IMG/VR virus record: IMGVR_UViG_3300011013_000047
Location: 1-34,073 of that record
Direction: 5' to 3' (one strand)
Origin: a virus
DNA: 34,073 bases
The translations under genes and the position numbers were made by a program. Shown here piece by piece: positions 7,458 to 13,915 of the stretch (the first letter of the stretch is position 1; every line of letters begins with the position of its first letter). The notes beneath the pieces were generated by a model. It had not been told where the DNA came from. It did not search any database and was given only the letters and a program-made list of their open reading frames with translations.

Positions 7458-7642
7458 TGCCAAGAAAAAAAAATACAGTTTACTATTGTGGTAAATGTTT
7501 TGTATGCGGTACTTCTCATCATTCTGATGAAGGAGGATGGATCGTTAATGCTGAATTAAAGAATTTCTGTCATTCTAAAGAAAAGTCTTGTTTTGATGAA
7601 TATTTGGGGTTTAAAAGAGCCTCAGAGCCACGTAGAGCTTGA
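7457..7642 (+). CDS. Small putative zinc-binding protein
   Basis: 61 residues starting in the previous stop (TAATGCC). Cysteines and histidines are spaced like a zinc ribbon or zinc knuckle: CGKCFVCG, SHHS, then FCHSKEKSC. The tail is Arg-rich. This is the last gene of the plus-strand lysis/small-gene operon; downstream transcription meets the opposing early operon. A nucleic-acid-binding or metal-stabilised adaptor is plausible, but no function can be assigned. Confidence 0.55.
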   Translation: MPRKKNTVYYCGKCFVCGTSHHSDEGGWIVNAELKNFCHSKEKSCFDEYLGFKRASEPRRA

Positions 7643-7699
7643 TTCTAAGCTTATTAGATACCTGGATACCCTTATAATTGGATAGCTCTATATGAGCTT

Positions 7700-7966
7700 C
7701 TAATGAAGTTTACGACCTGATTCTACAAAATCTTCAGATTCTAATTGAGATAACGCAGATTGTAGTAAAAGTATTGAAAATTTTTTACATTTATATAAAT
7801 CTGCTATGTTCATTATTGAAGAAACAACAGCTACTTGAATTTCATCAATATGTTTACCTGACAAAACATCAATAGCTATTCTTTGCATTATGGAATCTGT
7901 AGATTGAATACAATCTTCTACATTTAAATGTCGATTTAATAATATTTTTTTAAGATCATAGTCCAT
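7700..7966 (-). CDS. Hypothetical protein, last gene of the minus-strand early region
   Basis: 88 residues from ATG at 7966 (MDYDLKKILLNRHL); a GTG at 8005 would add 13 residues. The protein is mostly helical (IQVAVVSSIMNIADLYKCKK) and has no recognised domain. It lies downstream of SSB on the same strand, separated by 230 bases that hold a folded three-way-junction element ending in U6. Its expression may therefore depend on read-through. No good ribosome site is visible before either start. Confidence 0.55.
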   Translation of the reverse strand: MDYDLKKILLNRHLNVEDCIQSTDSIMQRIAIDVLSGKHIDEIQVAVVSSIMNIADLYKCKKFSILLLQSALSQLESEDFVESGRKLH

Positions 7967-8013
7967 TCGGTAACGATAATCTTTATACAAAAAAACTAAA
8001 CTCACATAAAAAA

Positions 8014-8081
8014 CATAAGCTCCCCTATCAAGCCAATAGGTTGTAAGAGGGAGGTTAAACCTAAACTTACTGGAGCTTATG
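8014..8081 (-). ncRNA. Three-way-junction RNA element followed by U6
   Basis: Three helices fit together with almost no spare bases. The outer stem pairs 8014-8023 (CATAAGCTCC) with 8072-8081 (GGAGCTTATG), 10 bp perfect. Hairpin A pairs 8024-8028 with 8036-8040 (CCTAT/ATAGG). Hairpin B pairs 8043-8047 with 8066-8070 (GTAAG/CTTAC) and has an inner AGGT/ACCT stem. Junction linkers are 0, 2 and 1 nt. Read on the minus strand, the closing arm is followed at once by six U (8008-8013), as in an intrinsic terminator, so it may end the SSB operon transcript or be the 3' end of a small RNA. No tRNA, hammerhead or known riboswitch core was seen. The fold was drawn by eye. Confidence 0.55.
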
Positions 8082-8197
8082 CCGAAGTTGTAAAAGATTT
8101 AGCCTAAACTAAACCTAGTACAATTTTAGATATTTGTTTGGGAGATGAACACCCATATAGGTAATCTTTTTAACCTATTTGCAGTTTCCTACAAATT

Positions 8198-8599
8198 TTA
8201 AAATTTAGTAAATGGTTTATCTTCAGTTTCAGCGGCTGTTGTATTTTCAGCAGCTGGTTTTGAATTACCAACTAAACGTATAACACCAGAAAATCTAGGT
8301 ACTAGAACTTCTGTTACATATCTTTGATTCCCTTTGGAATCTTTATACGAACGATTATCTAATTCACCTTCGATATAAAGTTGTGTACCTGTCTTTGCGT
8401 ACTTTTCAACTGTTTCTGCAAGTCTTGGATCAAATATTTTTACTTTATGCCAAGTTGTTATTTCTTGCTTTTTGCCTTCTTTATCTTTCCACGATTTATT
8501 CGTAGCTAAAGATAAATTAGCAAACTTAGCTGATTGAGAAGTTGTTCCCATTTCAGGATCAGCTCCTAATCTTCCTATTAAGATAACTTTATTTATCAT
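8198..8599 (-). CDS. ssb: Single-stranded DNA-binding protein
   Basis: 133 residues with the bacterial/phage SSB OB fold: start MINKVILIGRLGADPE, FANLSLATNKSWKDK, TTWHKVKIFDPRLAETVEKY, GTQLYIEGELDNRSYKD, and YVTEVLVPRFSGVIRLV. A short acidic linker (ETEDKPFTKF) replaces the usual DDDIPF tip: Pro-Phe is kept but is followed by TKF. It coats ssDNA during replication and recombination. It overlaps the annealing protein gene by 11 bases, and a ribosome site (AAGGAG) sits before its ATG. Confidence 0.95.
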   Translation of the reverse strand: MINKVILIGRLGADPEMGTTSQSAKFANLSLATNKSWKDKEGKKQEITTWHKVKIFDPRLAETVEKYAKTGTQLYIEGELDNRSYKDSKGNQRYVTEVLVPRFSGVIRLVGNSKPAAENTTAAETEDKPFTKF

Positions 8600-9089
8600 T
8601 TTTCTCCTTATTGTTTAATTTAATAACTTTATGTTTAATACCTTCTGTACTAGACTGGCTATTAAATTTCTGTTTCATTTCTGAAACATATTTATTATTA
8701 TCGAACATTCCTAAAAATACATCTGCACTAACTCCAAGATGACTAAATCCTTTTGTTAACGCATCTGTTAAAGCTTTCTTAGGAGCTTCATCATCTAAAG
8801 AACCATTCTTTTTGTATAAAGCACAAACTGAACTAATTGGGCCATATCTATACCAAATATCTTCTATACAATAAACGATTTTAACTTCTGCAAATACATT
8901 TGCATCTGTATAATTATATTTAGCATCATAACTCCAACCTTTTCCAACTGGGCCAAATACTCTTGTCATTGTCAAGATTTGATACATTGGATCTATAGTT
9001 GTCAAAGTTTTTCCAAATTTTGGAAATGGCTTTGTAAAACTGGGATCTGTATGTTTAAACTTATCCCATAACTCTGTATTATTTTTCAT
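8589..9089 (-). CDS. Putative single-strand annealing protein (ERF/Rad52-like)
   Basis: 166 residues. The core has the shape of phage single-strand annealing proteins of the Sak/ERF/Rad52 type. An N-terminal TLTTIDPMYQILTMTRVFGP helix leads into a beta-sheet (WSYDAKYNYTDANVFAEVKI), followed by EAPKKALTDALTKGFSHLGV and DVFLGMFDNNKYV, close to the (D/E)-x-x-K-x-A-x-T-D-A motif of that group. It would anneal complementary strands exposed by the YqaJ-type exonuclease encoded just upstream, with SSB downstream. Family placement is by motif only; the context of exonuclease plus SSB strengthens it. Confidence 0.65.
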   Translation of the reverse strand: MKNNTELWDKFKHTDPSFTKPFPKFGKTLTTIDPMYQILTMTRVFGPVGKGWSYDAKYNYTDANVFAEVKIVYCIEDIWYRYGPISSVCALYKKNGSLDDEAPKKALTDALTKGFSHLGVSADVFLGMFDNNKYVSEMKQKFNSQSSTEGIKHKVIKLNNKEKNDK

Positions 9090-9433
9090 TATACTCCTTT
9101 CTCAGCATATTGATCATTAATGTGTTTTTTGCTTACTATATAAACATAAGCATTTCTAGAACTTACATTTTTTCTTTTTTCAGTTCTTTCTATTTTACCT
9201 TGCTTATATAATTCTGTTACTCTTGGTCTTACTGTGAAACTACTTAAATTTAACAATTCAGCTATTTCATCAGCAGTTGCACCAAAATTTCCTTTATTTA
9301 CTATTACATTAAATACTCTATCTCTAATAGTTTTAGCACCTGCTGCAATTAATTCTGCAGCCTCAACAGAAGTTTCACCTTCTTTGTCTTTATATCCTGG
9401 ATAATAAGGGTACGAGTTCTTTGTTTTTTCCAT
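9089..9433 (-). CDS. Winged helix-turn-helix protein
   Basis: 114 residues. Residues about 35-105 form a winged helix: TIRDRVFNVIVNKGN, then ATADEIAELLNLSSFTVRPR as the helix-turn-helix, then VTELYKQGKIERTEKRKN and a wing AYVYIVS. It resembles MarR/replication-initiator-type wHTH domains that bind duplex DNA. It overlaps the exonuclease gene by 44 bases and shares its last base with the annealing gene, so the four recombination genes are translationally coupled. It may be a regulator or a DNA-binding replication accessory. Confidence 0.7.
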   Translation of the reverse strand: MEKTKNSYPYYPGYKDKEGETSVEAAELIAAGAKTIRDRVFNVIVNKGNFGATADEIAELLNLSSFTVRPRVTELYKQGKIERTEKRKNVSSRNAYVYIVSKKHINDQYAEKGV

Positions 9434-10040
9434 CTAATTTTTGTCCTATTGGTTTAAACGTATCCCAAGTGATCATTTCAGGTGGGGCTTGTTTAGTTTT
9501 AACATAATGCCAAAACAATACTTCAGCAGCTATTAGCTTTTGTTGAAATTCTAAATTAGCTTCTACTTCCATTGCTTCATATTTTAAGTTACCAAATATT
9601 ACAGATACAAAAGCTCTTTTACTTGCAGCACACATTAAATAATGTTGAATTTGAGCTATATATTTATCTAAAACTTTTGTTGGATTACTAAACGCATTAG
9701 TATGTTTACATTCTAATATTGAAACACCTAATTGCATTTCATCTTTATTAGGAGCAATTAAACCATCTACGTGAGCATAAATATATTTATACTTAGGATG
9801 GTAAAATGTTTCTTGCAATCCATAAACTTTTCTATCTGTTTGTTTTTCAAACCATTTAATATTAAAAGATTCAGTATGACTACCTAATTGCACAGGTAAT
9901 ACATTTGATAAATCAGCAGATTGTGTTTCACCAACTTTTTCTGACCATAATTGATACCAATCACCTTCGTATAATCTAGTAGCATCACTACCACCAATTC
10001 CTTGACTACGATCAAATTTTACTTCTTGTTTAACTTCCAT
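9390..10040 (-). CDS. YqaJ-family viral recombinase / exonuclease
   Basis: 216 residues with the PD-(D/E)XK nuclease pattern of the YqaJ family: GIGGSDA at 14-20, a helix Glu near 57 (LGSHTESFN), D92 in AHVDG, E110-x-K112 in ILECK, and IAQIQHYLM at 128-136 (Gln/Tyr motif). These are lambda-exonuclease-like 5'-3' dsDNA exonucleases that make 3' tails for the partner annealing protein. The start is preceded by AAAGGA. It is the first clear recombination gene in the minus operon. Confidence 0.9.
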   Translation of the reverse strand: MEVKQEVKFDRSQGIGGSDATRLYEGDWYQLWSEKVGETQSADLSNVLPVQLGSHTESFNIKWFEKQTDRKVYGLQETFYHPKYKYIYAHVDGLIAPNKDEMQLGVSILECKHTNAFSNPTKVLDKYIAQIQHYLMCAASKRAFVSVIFGNLKYEAMEVEANLEFQQKLIAAEVLFWHYVKTKQAPPEMITWDTFKPIGQKLDGKNKELVPLLSRI

Positions 10041-10052
10041 TTTATTCCTTTC

Positions 10053-10211
10053 TTAATTACAGTTATTTTTATCTACATCAATAGGTTTATCTTTATATAT
10101 CCATACCCAAGAAGATATTTTAGTTCCATCTTGTGTATAGGTACATTTTTTACCTATTGAACAAGCACTTAATAATATAGCTGATACTATTATCATTATT
10201 AATTTGTTCAT
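10053..10211 (-). CDS. 52-residue lipoprotein
   Basis: ATG at 10211-10209, TAA at 10055-10053, with GGAG eight bases before the start. The N-terminus MNKLIMIIVSAILLSAC is a lipoprotein signal with lipobox L-S-A-C. The mature part has two more Cys and a WVWIYKDKP segment. It lies 12 bases before the exonuclease gene within the early operon, so it is expressed early, unlike the lysis lipoprotein at 6198. An envelope role such as blocking superinfection is a hypothesis based on lipidation and timing. Confidence 0.65.
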   Translation of the reverse strand: MNKLIMIIVSAILLSACSIGKKCTYTQDGTKISSWVWIYKDKPIDVDKNNCN

Positions 10212-10262
10212 TGTGTTTTTCTCCATTGATTATAACCTTTAATCCACTCTTTATGAGAAGTT

Positions 10263-10577
10263 TTAGGTTGTTTGATTGTTAACTTTTTTTTTATAAAATA
10301 TTTTTCTAACTGATAAACCAAGTTTAGTAGCTTTTCTGTATTTAAGCTCTTTCCATTTTTGTCTTTTAAGTTCTTCATCTTTCACCATTAATGCGTTAAC
10401 TTGATATAATTGTTTTTTATCTAACTTATTTTCTAATAACTTTGTGGCAAATTCGTGGTAAATTTTATCATCCCATTCAATATTTCTATAAAATTTTAAT
10501 ATTTTCATTTGCCACCATTGTTTTCTTACGTGGGGGGCTGAAAAATCAGGTCTGATTCTCCTTTTGATTGTTTTCAT
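10263..10577 (-). CDS. Small basic protein with possible frameshifted C-terminus
   Basis: 104 residues from the ATG at 10577 (MKTIKRRIRPDFSAPHVRK), chosen because AAAGGA precedes it; the open frame extends 15 codons further up. It is rich in Lys/Arg and Trp with helices DEELKRQKWKELKYRKATK. It ends NNQTT at 10263, just after a run of nine A (10284-10292 on the plus strand). One A fewer would continue the frame to LTIKQPKTSHKEWIKGYNQW and a TGA at 10208-10210 that overlaps the lipoprotein ATG as ATGA. That junction is the normal one in this operon, so an indel or programmed shift is suspected. Function unknown. Confidence 0.6.
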   Translation of the reverse strand: MKTIKRRIRPDFSAPHVRKQWWQMKILKFYRNIEWDDKIYHEFATKLLENKLDKKQLYQVNALMVKDEELKRQKWKELKYRKATKLGLSVRKIFYKKKVNNQTT

Positions 10578-10878
10578 TTTGATCCTTTTCTTCAACAAAT
10601 GTATTTTCTTTAAATTTAGCAACTAAAGCTTCTAATTGTTTTTCTTTATTTTTAAATTTATCAATAATAGATTTAGATTTTTCTAAATAATGAATAGCAT
10701 CTATTAATTCTTCAATAGTTTCTGTCATCCATTGATCTAACGGTCTATTATTTTCATCCATTGTTTTGCCAAATTTACTCATACCTTGCATATGACGTTT
10801 AAGAATTAAATCTATAACTCTATTTACAACAGGATCGTCTGTTACTCCACCACTTGTGAAGTCTGGATTAATTGTCAT
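10546..10878 (-). CDS. MazG-like nucleotide pyrophosphohydrolase domain protein
   Basis: 110 residues. VVNRVIDLILKRHMQGMSKF, FGKTMDENNRPLDQWM and TETIEELIDAIHYLEKS match the all-alpha NTP pyrophosphatase (MazG-like) layout common in phages: a KFG-T step, then a helix with E53-x-x-E56-E57-x-x-D60 that would bind Mg2+. Such proteins may lower noncanonical NTPs or (p)ppGpp-like nucleotides. The second metal helix typical of MazG is not obvious, so activity is uncertain. The start overlaps the upstream regulator gene by ATGA and has AAGGAG before it; its end overlaps the next gene by 32 bases. Confidence 0.55.
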   Translation of the reverse strand: MTINPDFTSGGVTDDPVVNRVIDLILKRHMQGMSKFGKTMDENNRPLDQWMTETIEELIDAIHYLEKSKSIIDKFKNKEKQLEALVAKFKENTFVEEKDQNENNQKENQT

Positions 10879-11114
10879 TTTTGCTCCTTTTTTGATACTA
10901 GTTCTAATTTCATATTAAGTGAATCTGCCCAACAACAGAACAAATATCCACTAGGCTTTCTTATACCAACTTCCCATTTGGATACAAGACCTTTTGCAAC
11001 TCCTAGTATTTCATCCATTTCTAATTGGCTTATTTGAAGTTTTTTTCTAGCTTGTACAAATTGGGGTATTAATTGTTCGTGAAATATTCTTCCTAAAGCA
11101 TATTTATTAGACAT
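10875..11114 (-). CDS. Helix-turn-helix (XRE-type) regulator
   Basis: 79 residues from ATG at 11114 (MSNKYALGRIFHEQL); the frame is open upstream only to a TTG, so this ATG is preferred. The segment FVQARKKLQISQLEMDEILG, VAKGLVSKWEVGIRKPSG is a classical HTH_3 fold with the recognition helix around GLVSKWE. It probably controls the recombination/early genes it heads. A TATAAT lies 24 bases before the start, and a 200-nt run of hairpins lies further upstream. Confidence 0.75.
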   Translation of the reverse strand: MSNKYALGRIFHEQLIPQFVQARKKLQISQLEMDEILGVAKGLVSKWEVGIRKPSGYLFCCWADSLNMKLELVSKKEQK

Positions 11115-11137
11115 ACTATATCTTGTACTTATTTTCA

Positions 11138-11166
11138 ATTATAATACAAGCTATAGTTTATATACT
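11138..11166 (-). promoter_or_regulatory. Possible sigma70-like -10 element before the XRE gene
   Basis: On the minus strand a perfect TATAAT (11143-11138) lies 24 bases before the ATG at 11114. The -35 region 17 bases upstream (AGTATA) is poor. A start about 7 bases downstream would leave a leader of about 17 bases without a clear ribosome site. In such AT-rich DNA a chance TATAAT is easy, so confidence is low; the position before a regulator that heads an overlapping gene set is the main support. Confidence 0.35.
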
Positions 11167-11167
11167 G

Positions 11168-11372
11168 GCATTGTTTATAAAATGCTTTGATACCGTCTAT
11201 ATATTGGTACATTCTCAGGAATAATTTTAATTGGTTTTCCTGATTTCATTATCCAAACCAGTTTTATTTAACTAAATACCTGCAGCCTTAGTTAACGAAC
11301 CAGGCAGTCTCCCACCTGGCTCTATCTATTAATGAAGCCCCGCTGCAATTGTTTAACGGAATCCCAGGGCTT
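11168..11372 (-). other. Non-coding stretch with six tandem hairpins
   Basis: The 271 bases between two minus-strand genes hold no ORF. By eye they fold into a chain: 11335-11340/11367-11372 (AAGCCC/GGGCTT); 11300-11304/11315-11319 (CCAGG/CCTGG, extended by a pair that is G-U only on the minus strand); 11268-11275/11288-11295 (TTAACTAA/TTAGTTAA, 8 bp); 11232-11237/11255-11260 (TGGTTT/AAACCA); 11191-11194/11206-11209; and 11168-11172/11181-11185 (GCATT/AATGC). The G-U pair favours the minus strand, i.e. the leader of the XRE regulator gene or a separate small RNA. The first hairpin shares AAGCCCC...CAGGGCTT with the terminator at 16556-16588 but has no U-run. Confidence 0.4.
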
Positions 11373-11385
11373 ATATAGAATTTTA

Positions 11386-11598
11386 TTAATGTTTTCTAGA
11401 TTCTAATTGATCTAATCGATTTCTTATACTTTCTAGAGCTTCGGTATTTCCAGCTGTGTATAATTTCCAATCTTTATCAACTTTAATAATATTGGAACTC
11501 ATTGTTTCCATTGCTTTGATTATAGTGTGCATTAAATCAATACAACCTCTTATGTTTTCTCTTAACGAATCGTCATCTTTTTTGAATATGTTAAACAT
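11386..11598 (-). CDS. Small helical protein
   Basis: 70 residues, MFNIFKKDDDSLRENIRGC then long amphipathic helices (IDLMHTIIKAMETMSSNIIK, TEALESIRNRLDQLES). AAAGGA precedes the ATG. It is likely an all-alpha, possibly coiled-coil protein; no family recognised. It is the last gene before the hairpin-rich gap. Confidence 0.55.
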   Translation of the reverse strand: MFNIFKKDDDSLRENIRGCIDLMHTIIKAMETMSSNIIKVDKDWKLYTAGNTEALESIRNRLDQLESRKH

Positions 11599-11608
11599 AT
11601 TATCCTTT

Positions 11609-12013
11609 CTATATTATTGGTTCTACATATGGTATATTATGATCACCACCATAATAACTTTTAGCTGCATTAGCATCTAATACATCCCAAGATTTTATAA
11701 TTTTATTATATTTATCTGGAAATGTTTCTGAATTAGGATAATCTCTTACTACCCATTCAGCTAATGTATGCTTGGGATCAGTATTAAATATTGATATATC
11801 CCATTTTCTGTTATTACAGATACTTATTAATTGCTCTGCAAATATTCTGTTATAACATCTTTCTACTTTTTGATATTGTTGAAATGTTGTTCCTATATCT
11901 TCTGATAGATTAGTTTGACTTAAACCATTCCATATTCGGTGCATTATTAGATGTTTACAAATTTTTTTGTTTATTTCTAAATTGCTCCAATTTCTTCTTC
12001 CTCTACGACTCAT
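11609..12013 (-). CDS. Helix-turn-helix (XRE-type) DNA-binding protein
   Basis: 134 residues from ATG at 12013 (MSRRGRRNWSNLEINKK), chosen because AAAGGA lies six bases before it while the ATG two codons upstream touches that site directly. The core KHLIMHRIWNGLSQTNLSED, IGTTFQQYQKVERCYNRIFA is the HTH_3 pattern in which the helix after IG-T contacts DNA. The C-terminal part (SETFPDKYNKIIKSWDVLDA) is unassigned. It is the second XRE-like protein in the early region and probably regulates transcription of the phage or host. Confidence 0.7.
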   Translation of the reverse strand: MSRRGRRNWSNLEINKKICKHLIMHRIWNGLSQTNLSEDIGTTFQQYQKVERCYNRIFAEQLISICNNRKWDISIFNTDPKHTLAEWVVRDYPNSETFPDKYNKIIKSWDVLDANAAKSYYGGDHNIPYVEPII

Positions 12014-12179
12014 AACCATTCCTTTCTAATAGTGCTTCTTTTTTAGTAGCACAATATATTTTATTTTCTACTCTTAAAGTCCAATTAATTTTATCTAAAA
12101 AAGTATTTAATTGAATAGGTTTAATACGATTACTTTCGGTATCCCATACCCATATCAATAATTTAGTTTTATCTGTCAC
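12003..12179 (-). CDS. Hypothetical 58-residue protein with GTG start
   Basis: The GTG at 12179 overlaps the TGA of the DUF932 gene (GTGA) and has GGAG eight bases upstream. That makes it a better start than the ATG at 12197, which lies deeper in the neighbour. The product (TDKTKLLIWVWDTESNRIKP) has alternating beta strands (TLRVENKIYCATKKEALLE) and may be a small alpha/beta domain. No family recognised; its end overlaps the next gene by 11 bases. Confidence 0.5.
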   Translation of the reverse strand: MTDKTKLLIWVWDTESNRIKPIQLNTFLDKINWTLRVENKIYCATKKEALLERNGYES

Positions 12180-13081
12180 GCTGCCATCTCCATCCATTGA
12201 TTTGAAGTCATCATTTCAGCTACTTGTTTTTCTCGTTTTCTAGATACATTATGTACTGCACCTTTTGTATATGGATGACTAGCCCAATCTGTTGCTGTTT
12301 GATAAACTGCAAATAATGTTGAACCATATTTATTTTCATATCTTTGCCAAGCATTATTTAAATCTTTCATTACATTAGACTTGGTATGATCTATAAGACT
12401 TTTTTTAGCATATGTACTTGCTAATGTTTTTTGAAATAGATTTTTTGTTGCATCAGTAGTTACTTTTTTTTGCATCATTTTAAATAGATCTTCACCTAGC
12501 TCGTTATGAGCTACTAATCCAGATTTAAAATCTTCTATTCCCCATGTAATGTCTTTTCTTTTATTATGTCTATTGTAGACTACAAATGTCCAATCAGGTC
12601 TTACCATTCCATTTAAACATATTACATAAACAGATGACCACATAATTTGTTGACCCCATCTACCATCCATTGAAGAATAAATTCTTAATTGTGGTATAAT
12701 TTGTTCTCCGCTATCTTTAATACGCATTCCTGTTTTTTTATTATAGTTTTTCATATTAATGGCATCATTCCAAAAGTTTAAAGTTCTTTTATATTTTTTT
12801 CCATTTTCCAATACCTGATCTGTTGTAGTAATATCATATTTATCTACATCTACACATTGTCTTACTACATCATTAACTGATTCGGCTAATTTAGCATAAG
12901 GTCTTACGATATAATCATCACTATGTATTCCTAATACTTTACCTGTATCTTTTCTTACAATTGCATATCTATCTACATTTTCTTGATGTCTATAAGTGCC
13001 ATTGTTTTCAGTAACATCATATGCTAATTGTTTTTTATCACAATCAAAATATACTTGATCATTTATTGCTAAGTTGTTCAT
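12176..13081 (-). CDS. DUF932 phage/plasmid-like protein
   Basis: 301 residues from ATG at 13081, which has AAAGGA six bases upstream. The protein follows the DUF932/TIGR03299 plan: YAIVRKDTGKVLGIHSDDY, VRPYAKLAESVNDVV, KKYKRTLNFWNDAINMKNYN, IPQLRIYSSMDGRWGQQIMW, VICLNGMVRPDWTFVVYNRH, and the C-terminal NVSRKREKQVAEMMTSNQW. This family is widespread in phages and plasmids and is carried near recombination genes; its activity is not established. Here it lies in the early operon upstream of the recombination set. Confidence 0.8.
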   Translation of the reverse strand: MNNLAINDQVYFDCDKKQLAYDVTENNGTYRHQENVDRYAIVRKDTGKVLGIHSDDYIVRPYAKLAESVNDVVRQCVDVDKYDITTTDQVLENGKKYKRTLNFWNDAINMKNYNKKTGMRIKDSGEQIIPQLRIYSSMDGRWGQQIMWSSVYVICLNGMVRPDWTFVVYNRHNKRKDITWGIEDFKSGLVAHNELGEDLFKMMQKKVTTDATKNLFQKTLASTYAKKSLIDHTKSNVMKDLNNAWQRYENKYGSTLFAVYQTATDWASHPYTKGAVHNVSRKREKQVAEMMTSNQWMEMAA

Positions 13082-13082
13082 A

Positions 13083-13298
13083 TTATTCCTTTCTATCTTC
13101 AAATGTAACTTCTATTGTACAATCTTTATCTTCGTGAGTATGCCAAGCATCTTGAAGATCATCTAATAATCTTAAAAATTGCTTACCATCAATACACTCA
13201 TCTGAAGTTAACATTTTTTGTATTTCTGCTGTTTTACTTTCTTTGCCTTTATTCCAAGATTTACCATAGGAATATATTTTATATTTATCTATGTGCAT
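13083..13298 (-). CDS. Hypothetical 71-residue protein
   Basis: The ATG directly abuts the preceding stop (TAA-ATG) and the gene ends one base before the DUF932 ATG. The N-terminal stretch KYKIYSYGKSWNKGKESKTA is followed by an acidic helix (DDLQDAWHTHEDKDCTIEV). No domain recognised; exact packing between neighbours supports translation. Confidence 0.55.
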   Translation of the reverse strand: MHIDKYKIYSYGKSWNKGKESKTAEIQKMLTSDECIDGKQFLRLLDDLQDAWHTHEDKDCTIEVTFEDRKE

Positions 13299-13619
13299 TT
13301 AATGTACGTTTCCTTTCCTTCTAGTTGCTTCTAATGTTCTCCAAACATCTATTCTTAAAACAGCTGTTTGGCGTTTTGTTTCTAATATATAAAACTCTTG
13401 ATATATAAGTTTCATTCGGTCTCGAATTTCTTCATATCCTTTGTTTCCATAAAAAGCTTCAGTTGCTTTTGATACGGATTCTTTAGAGTTTGTTACAAAA
13501 GAACCTTTATTAGATTTGACCACATTTTTCATATGTTCTACTCCAGCTTTTAATTCAGCATATCTTTCATCGGTTTTTGCTAAAAACTGAAGATCTTCTT
13601 CTACTTGTTTATATTCCAT
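13299..13619 (-). CDS. Conserved-looking helical early protein
   Basis: 106 residues, mostly helical and charged (YKQVEEDLQFLAKTDERYAE, KSNKGSFVTNSKESVSKATE, RDRMKLIYQEFYILETKRQT), ending in a basic tail (ATRRKGNVH). The block KSNKGS..TN.KE.VSKATEAFYGN resembles a motif repeated in phage early proteins next to exonuclease and DUF932 genes. No function assigned. GGAGGA precedes the start, which shares one base with the previous stop. Confidence 0.55.
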   Translation of the reverse strand: MEYKQVEEDLQFLAKTDERYAELKAGVEHMKNVVKSNKGSFVTNSKESVSKATEAFYGNKGYEEIRDRMKLIYQEFYILETKRQTAVLRIDVWRTLEATRRKGNVH

Positions 13620-13915
13620 TACATTCCTCCTTTTAATCTAGTTATTTCAATTCTTAATTGACCATTAAGTGTTTGATGTGATTTATTAATAACTTCTAAA
13701 TCAGCTATACGTTCAACAAGCTTATTATTTTTTTCTATTAATGCTTTCATTTCAGGAGAATTATTACCAATTCCTTTTATTAATGCTAATTCACCTTCTA
13801 CTTCTTGAACTCTTTTAAATGATGCTCTATAACTTTTTTCAAGAGCTGCATTTTCTAACTTAAGTTCATTATATTTAGCACTTTTTATTTTTTCTTCTGT
13901 CCAATATTTTTTCAT
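13619..13915 (-). CDS. Coiled-coil protein
   Basis: 98 residues that are nearly all predicted coiled coil: KYNELKLENAALEKSYRASF, RVQEVEGELALIKGIG, NNKLVERIADLEVINKSHQT, LNGQLRIEITRLKGGM. This looks like a dimer- or trimer-forming adaptor. It is placed between two hypothetical early genes with TAATG junctions. No family recognised. Confidence 0.55.
   Translation of the reverse strand: MKKYWTEEKIKSAKYNELKLENAALEKSYRASFKRVQEVEGELALIKGIGNNSPEMKALIEKNNKLVERIADLEVINKSHQTLNGQLRIEITRLKGGM

Noticed and set aside
7643-7699. Bidirectional terminator between convergent genes
   Set aside because: Only a 5-bp stem (AGCTC/GAGCT near 7684) is visible and no U-run follows in either direction, so it is too weak to list.
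8014-8081. Hammerhead or other self-cleaving ribozyme
   Set aside because: A three-way junction is present, but the CUGAUGA and GAAA core is absent and linkers of 0, 2 and 1 nt leave no room for a catalytic core.
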